Assembly: GCA_002007465.1 (NCBI GenBank)
Contig: LNAC01000009.1
Span: 1,148,532 to 1,212,531, forward strand
DNA: 64,000 nucleotides
Direction: 5' to 3'
DNA from: Ailurus styani
Lineage: Eukaryota; Chordata; Mammalia; Carnivora; Ailuridae
Of this stretch, positions 60,601 through 63,411 are shown piece after piece. The position numbers and the translations under genes are program-made. The number at the start of each line of letters is the position of its first letter. Position 1 is the first letter of the stretch. The notes under the pieces were generated by a model, which was given only the letters and a program-made list of their open reading frames with translations, was not told the origin of the DNA and made no database searches.

Positions 60601-63411
60601 CGCAGGGGGCTCGGCGGATGGGCACCCCCCGTGTTCCCCAAGGGCTCTTTGTGACCTTTGGGGCGCAGTGTGAGGTTGACACTGGATGAGTCCCTGTAGC
60701 AAACTACATGGTGACAACAGTGCCCCCCCGGCCCCAAGCAGGGCTGCTCGGTGCAGCGCTGGGCTCTAGCAGGGTGCGCATACGTGTCCTTTCCAGGTGC
60801 TAAGTGCAGCCCTCTGCCACCAGCAAGCTGCTCACGTAAGATTATTCGGGGGACTGAATTAAAGCCCGGCTGCTCCACTGTGCTTCCTGGCAACGAGCCT
60901 CGTTTGGCACAGATAACGGCAGCTCCTTGGACCGAGTCACAGCCGTTGAGGGCTTTGGCCCGAGCTGGCAGACGCCCTGACCTGCAAAGCTTGCCCGTCC
61001 TCCAGGACCTGCAGCCGTGGGCTCGGCGAGAAAGGCAGCCCGTTCTGAAGCCACGAGATGCTGGGCGCAGGGTTGCCCAGGGCCGGGCAGTGCAGGCTGA
61101 CGGTGCTGCTGGCGTTGACGGTCACCACCTCCACCAGCTCCTCCGTGTCACCCAGGATCACAGGCGGGGCTGCGGGGGGCCCAGGGAGAGCGGGGTGAGG
61201 AGCAGGCAGCCTGCCTTGGAAAGGGCCCTGGGCTGGGGGGTGGGCAAGGAGGGGAGAGCAGTAGCACGTGGTGCCAGGCTCTGGCTTAGGGCGCCCGGCG
61301 CCCTCCCCCCCCCCCACGCCCCGCCCCACTGCCACCCCCGGGCCCAGATGCAGCTAAGGAATCTGGGGCACCGGGGGGCCTGGGATGTGCTCAAGGAGAT
61401 GCGGCTAGAAAGCAGGCCACTTGGAATTTGAACCCAGTCCAAGCCCGTGTGCCCTACGTGATCAACCTCCCCGTACGGCGGGACTGAACATGCACTTTGC
61501 CTTGACCTCTTCAGCAGGGAGGCCCCCGTGGGGCCTACCGACCAAACCCTCCGGCCCCAAGCTGGCCACTCACTCAGCACAAGCAGCCTGTAGTGCAGCC
61601 AGTCCTCGCCCACCTCATTGGAGGCCTTGCACGAGTACCTCCCAGCGTCCTCCGCACGCACCAGGGGGATCTGCAGGACCCGACCTCCTGTGGGGACGTA
61701 GGACAGAGACCTGAACGAGGGCAAGGAGGCAGGGGACCGCGAAGACATCGCTGCCCCACCTCTTCCGTGAAACGGAGAGAAGCAGCCTGCCCTACTCGTT
61801 GTGGGCCAGGCCCTGGGCTGAGCATTTTCCTGGCTTCTGACTCCGGTGCTATTCTCCCTCCCATAGTACGGATGGAAGAACGGAGGCTTGGCAAGAGTGC
61901 CCAGCAGCGCTGAGCCTCGCTCCTCAATGAAGGCAGGGGGGTGGCAGAATGTCCAGGGATAGGCTTTTGGGAAGCCCTGAGGCAGCTCCTGGGCTGTGGT
62001 GATCGGGGAGGGTGGGGTGGTCTGGCGGAATGTCACCCGGGACCCACTGTGATCAGGAGACAGCCAGGGCCAGACCCTGGCATCTCTGCGGGGCGAGAGG
62101 TGGTCTCTGGCAGAGCCAGATTAGGGTCACCGTGTGTTCAGGATTCTGGGTTGGGGGATTGCGGGCCCAGGCTGGGGTGTGCTTGTGACCAGGGTTAGGA
62201 CTGGGAGCTCATGACCTGCAGAAGGGACAGCAGCAGGTTTGGAGAAACAGAGGTTGTATTTGGGGGATCACTTGACATGTGACGTTAATCCACGGTCAGG
62301 TTCAGAATTAAGGTCCACTTGTGACCACAACCACTATGCGCCCATGATTAAGGGTCAGTGGCTGGGGTCAGAAGTCAGTGGTGGGGTTGGAGGTTAATGG
62401 CTAGAACGAGGGGGGGTCAGCTGACGCCTGGGATTAACCTCTGGTCAGGATCTGAGGTAGGAATCAGCATGTGACCGAGCTCACTGTGTACCCAGAATCT
62501 GGATCAGTGTCCGGGTCCAAGGGCAGTGGCCAGGTTGAGGGGTCAATCAGGGGTTTCTGACAAACAGCTTTGCCTCTTCTCTGTCTCCAAGAGGCTGCCG
62601 TCTTTTGCAAGCACCAAAGTACAAACCTTGGAATGACCCTATTCGTCTAGAGGCCCATGCAAACCACCCCATCTCCACCCCCAGCCAGCCCCGCCATGGC
62701 CCCCGGCCTGGCACAACCCAGGAAGGGTCCTAAGCTGAAAGGTCACGGAATCCCCGCTGATGAGATGATAGAGGGCTCTATGCCTGGAATCCCTCCCCCA
62801 CCCCGTAGCATGGTCCTCGTGAGTTCTTACTAAAGGAACGGGCTCCCCCTGCTGAGAAAGACACCGGCGTTGGCGGGTTATCCCAGGATATTACAGATCT
62901 TGGGGCCCAGAGGCGGGCATGCCCCAGGTGAGAACCTTGGGTCTAAAAACCAGAGGCAAAGGGGGACCCCGTTCTTGCCTTCAAATAGGCAAAGAGCATC
63001 TAGTCCAGATACAAATGCAGCCAAGGCCCAGAGTGGTCACGTGGCCTGCCTGTGGTCACACAGCCACACAGCAAGCAGGACACAGGAGAGCTCCAAGGAT
63101 TCGTAAGGGCAGTTAAGGAGCCCAGCTCTGTGGTGGGTGAACCCTGATCCTTGCCCACAAATGCCCCGAGCTCTCTGTGCACCTTAAACTACCTTGCAGA
63201 ACGGACACCCCATCTGCGGCTGAGAGGGGCTGGTCCTCCCTGTACCAGGTGAGCTCTGGCGGGGGAATGGCGTTGGTGTCACAGTACAGGTAGGCAGCGT
63301 TGTTCTCCACAATCTCCCGGTATTCTGTCACCCTGCCCCGGGCCTCTTCTTCCCTGGACAGGACCTCAAAGTCTGCACTGGCATCGTCTAGTTTCTGGAA
63401 CATGGGGGGCA
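3423..63411 (-). CDS. HMCN2: Hemicentin-2, 3' half of gene (45 exons, about 2,339 aa, partial at 5' end)
   Basis: Forty-five exons join with GT-AG borders (one GC-AG) and consistent phases into one open frame of 7,022 nt that opens inside a codon and ends in TGA at 3423-3425. Domain order, with residues counted from the first whole codon: 18 I-set Ig domains (1-1669), G2F barrel (about 1670-1885), half-EGF linker (1886-1906), six cbEGFs starting D-x-(D/N)-E-C (1907-2224), fibulin-type C-terminus (2225-2339). This order is diagnostic of hemicentins. No thrombospondin type-1 exon lies between the last Ig and the G2F domain, where HMCN1 has a TSP1 array, so I call HMCN2. Hemicentins are secreted matrix proteins at epithelial and basement-membrane junctions (known for the family). 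About half the usual length of roughly 5,000 aa is present; signal peptide and VWA domain lie outside. Five exons (E29-E33) occur twice because of an assembly duplication. Confidence 0.93.
4778..4904 (-). CDS. HMCN2: HMCN2 E44: sixth cbEGF, fibulin-like last EGF
   Basis: Borders cgcccag|ACATC and CCAGG|gtaagg, 127 nt, phase 1 in and 2 out. Encodes [12 protein letters not shown]...[11 protein letters not shown]...[10 protein letters not shown]. The DTPCP element after the fifth cysteine is typical of the last EGF of fibulins and hemicentins, which packs against the C-terminal domain. The N/D-E-C start and aromatic SYQC fit Ca2+ binding. Confidence 0.93.
5732..5851 (-). CDS. HMCN2: HMCN2 E43: fifth cbEGF
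   Basis: Borders gggccag|ACCTG and CCAGG|gtgagc, 120 nt, phase 1-1. One complete [14 protein letters not shown], then [29 protein letters not shown]. All six cysteines and the Ca2+-binding N-terminal and SYQC positions are present. Confidence 0.94.
6441..6761 (-). CDS. HMCN2: HMCN2 E42: fourth cbEGF plus hemicentin-specific spacer
   Basis: Borders tttccag|ATGTC and CACAG|gtaggg, 321 nt, phase 1-1, the largest coding exon except E45. It starts as a normal cbEGF ([12 protein letters not shown] ... [20 protein letters not shown]). It continues with a roughly 50-residue Pro/Ser/Arg-rich spacer that includes a sequon NVT and ends in a second cysteine pair, [15 protein letters not shown]. Confidence 0.93.
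7291..7419 (-). CDS. HMCN2: HMCN2 E41: third cbEGF
   Basis: Borders tccccag|ATGTG and CCTAG|gtacgg, 129 nt, phase 1-1. Encodes [41 protein letters not shown]. Six cysteines; GGHRC replaces the usual GSYxC, so an aromatic packing residue is changed to His. Confidence 0.93.
   Translation of the reverse strand: MWTSVWNSQMSVSSTRSVRTPQAGTAAAVPGGTGPRAPGCPA
8323..8457 (-). CDS. HMCN2: HMCN2 E40: second cbEGF
   Basis: Borders cccccag|ATGTG and TGAAG|gtgatg, 135 nt, phase 1-1. Encodes [42 protein letters not shown]. The donor gtgatg is weaker than its neighbours but keeps the frame into E41. Confidence 0.93.
9201..9323 (-). CDS. HMCN2: HMCN2 E39: first cbEGF
   Basis: Borders ccccag|ACAGG and GCAGAG|gtgagt, 123 nt, phase 1-1. 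Encodes [40 protein letters not shown]. Standard spacing of six cysteines. Confidence 0.93.
9433..9495 (-). CDS. HMCN2: HMCN2 E38: 63-nt mini-exon, two-cysteine half-EGF linker
   Basis: Borders ccttgcag|AAGAG and GTGTGG|gtgagt, phase 1-1, removable without frame change. Encodes [20 protein letters not shown], which resembles only the last third of an EGF (C-P-x-G-F ... C). It links the G2F barrel to the first full cbEGF, so it probably forms a short hinge with one disulphide. Confidence 0.9.
10648..10885 (-). CDS. HMCN2: HMCN2 E37: G2F domain, C-terminal part
   Basis: Borders cctggcccag|GACTT and GCAAGCTG|gtgagg, 238 nt, phase 0 in, 1 out. Encodes [20 protein letters not shown], a sequon NHS in [11 protein letters not shown], and ends in strands [10 protein letters not shown]. 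Together with E34-E36 it makes one nidogen-G2-like 11-strand barrel, a protein-binding module in nidogen. Confidence 0.93.
11251..11372 (-). CDS. HMCN2: HMCN2 E36: G2F domain, third exon
   Basis: Borders gttgcag|GGGAG and GTACAG|gtgcgg, 122 nt, phase 1 in, 0 out. Encodes [20 protein letters not shown] and [19 protein letters not shown]: alternating hydrophobic strands of the barrel. It joins E35 (...FAT) with a shared Gly codon. Confidence 0.9.
11480..11617 (-). CDS. HMCN2: HMCN2 E35: G2F domain, second exon
   Basis: Borders cgtgcag|GTCCT and CCACGG|gtgagt, 138 nt, phase 1-1. Encodes [20 protein letters not shown] then [20 protein letters not shown]. The PLMRVLV and APIYWAL segments are hallmark strands of the hemicentin G2F domain. 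Confidence 0.92.
12919..13068 (-). CDS. HMCN2: HMCN2 E34: start of G2F (nidogen G2-like) domain
   Basis: Borders cctctcag|GGGAG and GTGTGG|gtaagt, 150 nt, phase 1-1. Encodes [29 protein letters not shown] (sequon NTS) and [12 protein letters not shown]. Its phase-1 acceptor accepts E33 (phase-1 donor) directly, from either assembly copy. Confidence 0.92.
13650..13669 (+). repeat. Poly-G run of 20
   Basis: Twenty consecutive G on the plus strand inside the E33-E34 intron, read as C in the transcript. Such runs are prone to sequencing error and to G-quadruplex formation. A second C-rich run at 14128 coincides with the duplication edge. Confidence 0.95.
15924..16193 (-). CDS. HMCN2: HMCN2 E33, copy A duplicate (complete Ig domain)
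   Basis: Same sequence as 28920-29189. Borders ccccag|GTGCC and TCAGAG|gtacgt, 270 nt, phase 1-1. If the assembly is collapsed this is the same exon as copy B; it is also the nearer partner for E34, 2.9 kb away. Confidence 0.75.
16496..16613 (+). repeat. Polypyrimidine (CTC/TTC/TCC)n tract, copy A
   Basis: About 118 bases of almost pure C and T on the plus strand, with CTC, TTC and TCC triplets mixed; the transcript strand is therefore polypurine. The second copy is at 29492-29609. Confidence 0.9.
16830..17200 (+). mobile_element. Old LINE-1 3'-region fragment, copy A
   Basis: Fragments such as gttcataactgcc, caaccacacagcaacg and tttcatttaaac keep the order of the mammalian L1 3' end (island of 'mutated but alignable' text). 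Strongly diverged; the ends are approximate. Copy B lies 12,996 bases to the right. Confidence 0.45.
17780..18480. mobile_element. Diverged LINE-like interspersed sequence, copy A
   Basis: A T-rich block with phrases such as ttccaacatctgtcgctatc and cttctcattcaggttgagag that I recognise from old mammalian L1-related repeats. It leaves a 269-codon open frame (17981-18790) with no conserved protein, which I do not call a gene. Repeated at 30776-31476. Confidence 0.4.
19150..21215 (+). mobile_element. Degenerate LINE-1: ORF2 3' part and 3' UTR, copy A
   Basis: Successive segments read like L1 ORF2 reverse-transcriptase and C-terminal sequence (catcatactcaatggtggaa, aatttagcaaggtttctaag, caaaaatcaattggattttt), then the 3' region (cctcatataatccgagtcat). 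Many stops and indels: an inactive fossil in antisense orientation to HMCN2. The middle section may be a second old L1 fragment. Confidence 0.75.
21228..21321 (-). mobile_element. Older tRNA-derived carnivoran SINE, antisense, copy A
   Basis: The reverse complement starts ggggtgcctggctggctcag and continues gagcattcttgatctagggg, the tRNA-like head with A and B box remnants of CAN-SINEs, and ends in an A-rich tail. It sits just downstream of the L1 fossil. Confidence 0.8.
21500..21687 (+). mobile_element. CAN-SINE with intact target-site duplication, copy A
   Basis: Starts ggggcgcctgggtggctcag, has gtcatgatctcagggtcatg, a (TC)n segment and an A-rich tail. Flanked by a perfect 14-bp duplication gaaaattcactgag at 21486-21499 and 21688-21701. 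The identical element with identical flanks occurs at 34496. Confidence 0.92.
22176..22257 (-). CDS. HMCN2: HMCN2 E32, copy A duplicate
   Basis: Same as 35172-35253. Borders cctacag|ATAGA and CTTCAGA|gtgagt, 82 nt, phase 0 in, 1 out. Second half of Ig domain 17. Confidence 0.75.
23684..23874 (-). CDS. HMCN2: HMCN2 E31, copy A duplicate (GC donor)
   Basis: Same as 36680-36870. Borders cttacag|AAGCC and ACGGAG|gcaagg, 191 nt, phase 1 in, 0 out. The donor dinucleotide is GC in both copies. Confidence 0.75.
24415..24549 (-). CDS. HMCN2: HMCN2 E30, copy A duplicate
   Basis: Same as 37411-37545. Borders ctaccag|AGGGG and GAAGG|gtaggg, 135 nt, phase 1-1. Second half of Ig domain 16. Confidence 0.75.
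25496..25709 (-). CDS. HMCN2: HMCN2 E29, copy A duplicate
   Basis: Same as 38492-38705. Borders ccctcag|AGCCA and CACGG|gtctgg, 214 nt, phase 0 in, 1 out. Its phase-0 acceptor cannot follow the phase-1 donor of E33 in copy B. Confidence 0.75.
26526..26586 (+). mobile_element. CAN-SINE head, truncated by assembly gap
   Basis: tgggcgcctgggtggctcag begins right after acagt at 26521-26525, and about 60 bases of the tRNA-like head are present before the N run. Copy B has no SINE at the matching place (39522), so this is either a presence/absence insertion or a chimeric contig end. Confidence 0.85.
26587..27123. other. Assembly gap, 537 N
   Basis: Unresolved bases. They separate the two copies of the duplicated block; translated frames that cross it are meaningless. 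Confidence 1.
28920..29189 (-). CDS. HMCN2: HMCN2 E33: Ig domain 18, single-exon
   Basis: Borders ccccag|GTGCC and TCAGAG|gtacgt, 270 nt, phase 1-1. Complete I-set domain: [13 protein letters not shown], cysteine in ALQCQASG, tryptophan in VKWLRAGQP, and [11 protein letters not shown]. It is the last Ig before the G2F domain. The intradomain intron found in most other Ig domains is absent. Confidence 0.93.
29492..29609 (+). repeat. Polypyrimidine tract, copy B
   Basis: Identical to 16496-16613. Confidence 0.9.
32146..34211 (+). mobile_element. Degenerate LINE-1, copy B
   Basis: Identical to 19150-21215. With the SINEs it makes up most of the 5.9-kb E32-E33 intron. Confidence 0.75.
34224..34317 (-). 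mobile_element. Older tRNA-derived SINE, copy B
   Basis: Identical to 21228-21321. Confidence 0.8.
34496..34683 (+). mobile_element. CAN-SINE with target-site duplication, copy B
   Basis: Identical to 21500-21687, including the 14-bp flanking duplication. Confidence 0.92.
35172..35253 (-). CDS. HMCN2: HMCN2 E32: Ig domain 17, second half
   Basis: Borders cctacag|ATAGA and CTTCAGA|gtgagt, 82 nt, phase 0 in, 1 out. Encodes [20 protein letters not shown] then VVILVLQ: F strand cysteine and G strand. It completes RRTE from E31. Confidence 0.93.
36680..36870 (-). CDS. HMCN2: HMCN2 E31: Ig domain 17, first half (non-canonical GC donor)
   Basis: Borders cttacag|AAGCC and ACGGAG|gcaagg, 191 nt, phase 1 in, 0 out. 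Encodes [30 protein letters not shown] and GSLTIRRTE. No GT in a usable frame lies nearby; GAG|GCAAGG fits the strict consensus of GC-AG introns and joins E32 in frame at the exact Ig E-F boundary. Confidence 0.9.
37411..37545 (-). CDS. HMCN2: HMCN2 E30: Ig domain 16, second half
   Basis: Borders ctaccag|AGGGG and GAAGG|gtaggg, 135 nt, phase 1-1. Encodes [20 protein letters not shown] then [20 protein letters not shown]. The E to G strands with the DSGTYIC motif are present. Confidence 0.92.
38492..38705 (-). CDS. HMCN2: HMCN2 E29: end of Ig domain 15 and first half of Ig domain 16
   Basis: Borders ccctcag|AGCCA and CACGG|gtctgg, 214 nt, phase 0 in, 1 out. Encodes [16 protein letters not shown] (end of Ig 15), then without an intron [34 protein letters not shown] and the strand before NDRPVT (Ig 16). 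The interdomain intron present elsewhere is missing here. Confidence 0.92.
38791..38846 (+). repeat. MIR-like SINE fossil (copy B; also at 25795-25850)
   Basis: Contains the MIR core wording agaagtaaaggggcttgctt and ggtcacacagccagtaaatg. Short and diverged. Confidence 0.55.
39637..39827 (-). CDS. HMCN2: HMCN2 E28: Ig domain 15, first half
   Basis: Borders ccccacag|TCCCG and CTGGAG|gtgagc, 191 nt, phase 1 in, 0 out. Encodes [40 protein letters not shown] and GELLVKNLE. It is the first exon in unique sequence right of the duplicated block. Confidence 0.94.
40301..40435 (-). CDS. HMCN2: HMCN2 E27: Ig domain 14, second half
   Basis: Borders aaatccag|GAGCA and GTACAAG|gtgggc, 135 nt, phase 1-1. 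Encodes [20 protein letters not shown] and [19 protein letters not shown]. Confidence 0.94.
40793..40927 (-). CDS. HMCN2: HMCN2 E26: Ig domain 14, first half
   Basis: Borders ccttgcag|CCTCC and CTGCAG|gtgagt, 135 nt, phase 1-1. Encodes [39 protein letters not shown]. Confidence 0.94.
41169..41276 (-). CDS. HMCN2: HMCN2 E25: Ig domain 13, second half
   Basis: Borders cccacag|GCGCC and GTGCAAG|gttagt, 108 nt, phase 1-1. Encodes [18 protein letters not shown] and [18 protein letters not shown]. The usual D-x-G-x-Y-x-C is H-T-G-R-Y-T-C, so the Asp of the tyrosine corner region is replaced. Confidence 0.93.
41277..42385 (-). other. Intron 24 of the window, with MIR-like fossil near 42195-42290
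   Basis: Contains the MIR-type phrases ctaaggcccagagaaggtga and aggtcacacagcagggaacg. No exon is needed: E24 and E25 join in frame. The rest is unremarkable. Confidence 0.6.
42386..42550 (-). CDS. HMCN2: HMCN2 E24: Ig domain 13, first half
   Basis: Borders ccttgtag|TGCCT and CTTCGG|gtaagt, 165 nt, phase 1-1. Encodes [40 protein letters not shown] and GFRVLPSG. Confidence 0.94.
43281..43335 (+). repeat. (TG)n dinucleotide repeat, (CA)n in the HMCN2 transcript
   Basis: About 27 TG units, 75 nt inside the intron after the E23 donor. Followed on the plus strand by a G-rich stretch. Confidence 0.95.
43411..43532 (-). CDS. HMCN2: HMCN2 E23: Ig domain 12, second half
   Basis: Borders cgtcccag|GCTCC and TCCATG|gtgagt, 122 nt, phase 2 in, 1 out. 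Encodes [20 protein letters not shown] then [26 protein letters not shown] lacks the usual Gly and Tyr of the F-strand motif. Confidence 0.93.
44268..44424 (-). CDS. HMCN2: HMCN2 E22: Ig domain 12, first half
   Basis: Borders tccccag|AGCCT and TACCG|gtacgg, 157 nt, phase 1 in, 2 out. Encodes [17 protein letters not shown] (sequon NLT), [19 protein letters not shown] and FHLQQGAY. Confidence 0.94.
45004..45131 (-). CDS. HMCN2: HMCN2 E21: Ig domain 11, second half
   Basis: Borders cattccag|GCTGC and GTCCTCG|gtaggt, 128 nt, phase 2 in, 1 out. Encodes [17 protein letters not shown] and [20 protein letters not shown]. Confidence 0.94.
45919..46063 (-). CDS. HMCN2: HMCN2 E20: Ig domain 11, first half
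   Basis: Borders cccccag|GGGTG and CCCCAG|gtggga, 145 nt, phase 1 in, 2 out. Encodes [20 protein letters not shown] (two sequons NAS and NQT), [20 protein letters not shown]. Confidence 0.94.
46158..46299 (-). CDS. HMCN2: HMCN2 E19: Ig domain 10, second half
   Basis: Borders accctgcag|GCGGA and CCACA|gtgagt, 142 nt, phase 0 in, 1 out. Encodes [19 protein letters not shown] and [20 protein letters not shown]. Other AGs lie further upstream, but only this acceptor continues E18 in frame at the right place in the fold. Confidence 0.9.
46355..46445 (+). repeat. Short-unit minisatellite (ccaggctccaggcac-like)
   Basis: Imperfect 7- to 8-base units such as caggctc and caccagg repeat about ten times in the E18-E19 intron, ending 56 nt upstream of the E19 acceptor in transcript sense. 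Confidence 0.8.
46953..47089 (-). CDS. HMCN2: HMCN2 E18: Ig domain 10, first half
   Basis: Borders tgcctag|GCCCC and CTGCAG|gtgggt, 137 nt, phase 1 in, 0 out. Encodes [39 protein letters not shown] and GILLQ. Confidence 0.93.
47183..47264 (-). CDS. HMCN2: HMCN2 E17: Ig domain 9, second half
   Basis: Borders tccccag|GTGGG and GTTCAAG|gtaggg, 82 nt, phase 0 in, 1 out. Encodes [20 protein letters not shown] and FRVRVQ. Same size and intron position as E8 and E32. Confidence 0.94.
47715..47896 (-). CDS. HMCN2: HMCN2 E16: Ig domain 9, first half
   Basis: Borders tcttgcag|ATCCC and GTGCAG|gtgctg, 182 nt, phase 1 in, 0 out. Encodes [39 protein letters not shown] (sequon NIT) and ALRVEGVQ. Confidence 0.93.
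48427..48693 (-). CDS. HMCN2: HMCN2 E15: Ig domain 8, single-exon
   Basis: Borders tgctcag|TGCCC and TGATGG|gtgagt, 267 nt, phase 1-1. Complete domain: [59 protein letters not shown]. With E33 it is one of two Ig domains here without an internal intron. Confidence 0.95.
49197..49294 (-). CDS. HMCN2: HMCN2 E14: Ig domain 7, second half
   Basis: Borders gggttcag|GATTT and GTGCAAG|gtatgg, 98 nt, phase 2 in, 1 out. Encodes [20 protein letters not shown] and DRNFTLQVQ (sequon NFT). Confidence 0.92.
49295..51692 (-). other. Intron between E13 and E14 (2.4 kb)
   Basis: Holds the L1 fragment at 50337-50855 and otherwise C/T-rich sequence without recognisable exons. E13 and E14 join in frame, so nothing is missing. 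Confidence 0.7.
50337..50855 (+). mobile_element. Old LINE-1 3'-end fragment
   Basis: Reads agagcagcattaggcacagt, gagcaacccacatgtccgtt and ggaatatcactccgcctta in the L1 3' region order, ending ttttaccataataaaaaatg. Sense on plus, antisense to HMCN2. Confidence 0.75.
51693..51876 (-). CDS. HMCN2: HMCN2 E13: Ig domain 7, first half
   Basis: Borders cacccccag|TCCCT and CCTCAG|gtaggg, 184 nt, phase 1 in, 2 out. Encodes [40 protein letters not shown] and SSGRTL. Confidence 0.93.
52281..52405 (-). CDS. HMCN2: HMCN2 E12: Ig domain 6, second half
   Basis: Borders cccccgcag|GTTCT and GCTGG|gtgagc, 125 nt, phase 2 in, 1 out. Encodes [20 protein letters not shown] then [20 protein letters not shown]. 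Confidence 0.94.
52478..52637 (-). CDS. HMCN2: HMCN2 E11: Ig domain 6, first half
   Basis: Borders gccacag|TGCCC and CCTCCG|gtaagg, 160 nt, phase 1 in, 2 out. Encodes [40 protein letters not shown]. Confidence 0.94.
52738..52881 (-). CDS. HMCN2: HMCN2 E10: Ig domain 5, second half
   Basis: Borders cccccccag|AGAGC and TGCTTG|gtacgt, 144 nt, phase 1-1. Encodes [20 protein letters not shown] and [21 protein letters not shown] second AG two bases later is possible but would break phase with E9. Confidence 0.92.
53860..54600 (+). mobile_element. LINE-1 3'-end fragment interrupted by a SINE
   Basis: gtcacaaaaggccacttatt and gtgattccagtgacatgaaa, atgtccagaacaggcgaatc follow the L1 3' order once the SINE at 54088-54300 and its target duplication are removed. 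This shows the L1 is older than the SINE. Confidence 0.7.
54088..54300 (+). mobile_element. Full-length young CAN-SINE
   Basis: tRNA-like head gggcgcctgggtggctcag, then gtcatgatctcagggtcctg, a CT-rich segment with tgcctgcctctctgcc, and tail aataaataaaatctttaaaa. Flanked by a perfect 17-bp duplication starting caaaaggccacttattg at 54071 and 54301. Perfect flanks indicate a fairly recent insertion. Confidence 0.95.
54597..54639 (+). repeat. (GA)n dinucleotide repeat
   Basis: About 20 GA units at the tail of the L1 fragment. Confidence 0.9.
55371..55502 (-). CDS. HMCN2: HMCN2 E9: Ig domain 5, first half
   Basis: Borders tcccgcag|TGCCC and CTGTTG|gtgagt, 132 nt, phase 1-1. Encodes [40 protein letters not shown]. 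Confidence 0.94.
55503..57102 (-). other. Intron between E8 and E9 (1.6 kb)
   Basis: No exon, RNA gene or clear repeat recognised. The flanking exons share a split Val codon and are in frame. Confidence 0.6.
57103..57184 (-). CDS. HMCN2: HMCN2 E8: Ig domain 4, second half
   Basis: Borders tgtcctag|GTGTT and GTCCAGG|gtaagc, 82 nt, phase 0 in, 1 out. Encodes [20 protein letters not shown] and FVLAVQ. Confidence 0.93.
57834..58036 (-). CDS. HMCN2: HMCN2 E7: Ig domain 4, first half
   Basis: Borders gccccag|TTCCC and ACCCGG|gtgagc, 203 nt, phase 1 in, 0 out. Encodes [40 protein letters not shown] and [10 protein letters not shown]. Confidence 0.94.
58715..58815 (+). repeat. MIR-like SINE fossil
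   Basis: Core phrases gagagtgacttgcccgaggt and cacagggccaatacgtgcc typical of MIR, in the E6-E7 intron. Confidence 0.6.
58993..59106 (-). CDS. HMCN2: HMCN2 E6: Ig domain 3, second half
   Basis: Borders ccccgcag|GCACC and GCTGG|gtatgt, 114 nt, phase 1-1. Encodes [20 protein letters not shown] and [18 protein letters not shown]. Confidence 0.94.
59260..59421 (-). CDS. HMCN2: HMCN2 E5: Ig domain 3, first half
   Basis: Borders ggggacag|CCCCC and TGCCTG|gtaggt, 162 nt, phase 1-1. Encodes [19 protein letters not shown] (sequon NSS), [20 protein letters not shown]. Confidence 0.94.
59575..59695 (+). repeat. MIR-like SINE fossil
   Basis: cacttccccaaagccacaca followed by gcaggtcagcggcagagctg resembles the MIR core. 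It lies immediately before the minisatellite. Confidence 0.55.
59726..59953 (+). repeat. 40-bp minisatellite, about 6 copies
   Basis: Unit starts gtccctgaggccacagctgc; starts at 59726, 59766, 59806, 59846, 59886 and 59926, the last partial. Units are nearly identical, differing mainly by one C/T (cccc versus ccct), which indicates recent expansion or homogenisation. Intronic. Confidence 0.97.
60413..60509 (-). CDS. HMCN2: HMCN2 E4: Ig domain 2, second half
   Basis: Borders cgcccgcag|GTGTC and GTACAAG|gtgggc, 97 nt, phase 0 in, 1 out. Encodes [20 protein letters not shown] and [11 protein letters not shown] replaces D-A-G before the F-strand tyrosine. Confidence 0.93.
60982..61169 (-). CDS. 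HMCN2: HMCN2 E3: Ig domain 2, first half
   Basis: Borders cccccgcag|CCCCG and TTGCAG|gtcagg, 188 nt, phase 1 in, 0 out. Encodes [20 protein letters not shown] (sequon NAS), [20 protein letters not shown] and DGQALQ. Confidence 0.94.
61574..61687 (-). CDS. HMCN2: HMCN2 E2: Ig domain 1 of the window, second half
   Basis: Borders ccccacag|GAGGT and GCTGA|gtgagt, 114 nt, phase 1-1. Encodes [19 protein letters not shown] and [18 protein letters not shown]. Confidence 0.94.
   Translation of the reverse strand, partial: EVGSCRSPWCVRRTLGGTRARPPMRWARTGCTTGCLC
61688..63192 (-). other. Intron between E1 and E2 (1.5 kb)
   Basis: No exon recognised. Contains a loosely repetitive stretch (about 62040-62540) in which gtgaccagg, ggtcagtgg and ggatt-like words recur, and a MIR-like fossil near 63018-63075 (tggtcacacagccacacag). 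Confidence 0.6.
63193..63411 (-). CDS. HMCN2: HMCN2 E1: Ig domain 1 of the window, first half (5'-most exon here)
   Basis: Borders tgccccag|TGCCC and CTGCAAG|gtagtt, 219 nt, phase 1-1. Encodes [20 protein letters not shown], a charged stretch, then [20 protein letters not shown]. The A to A' region is longer than in the other Ig domains by roughly 15-20 residues. The phase-1 acceptor needs a preceding exon beyond 64000. Confidence 0.94.
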
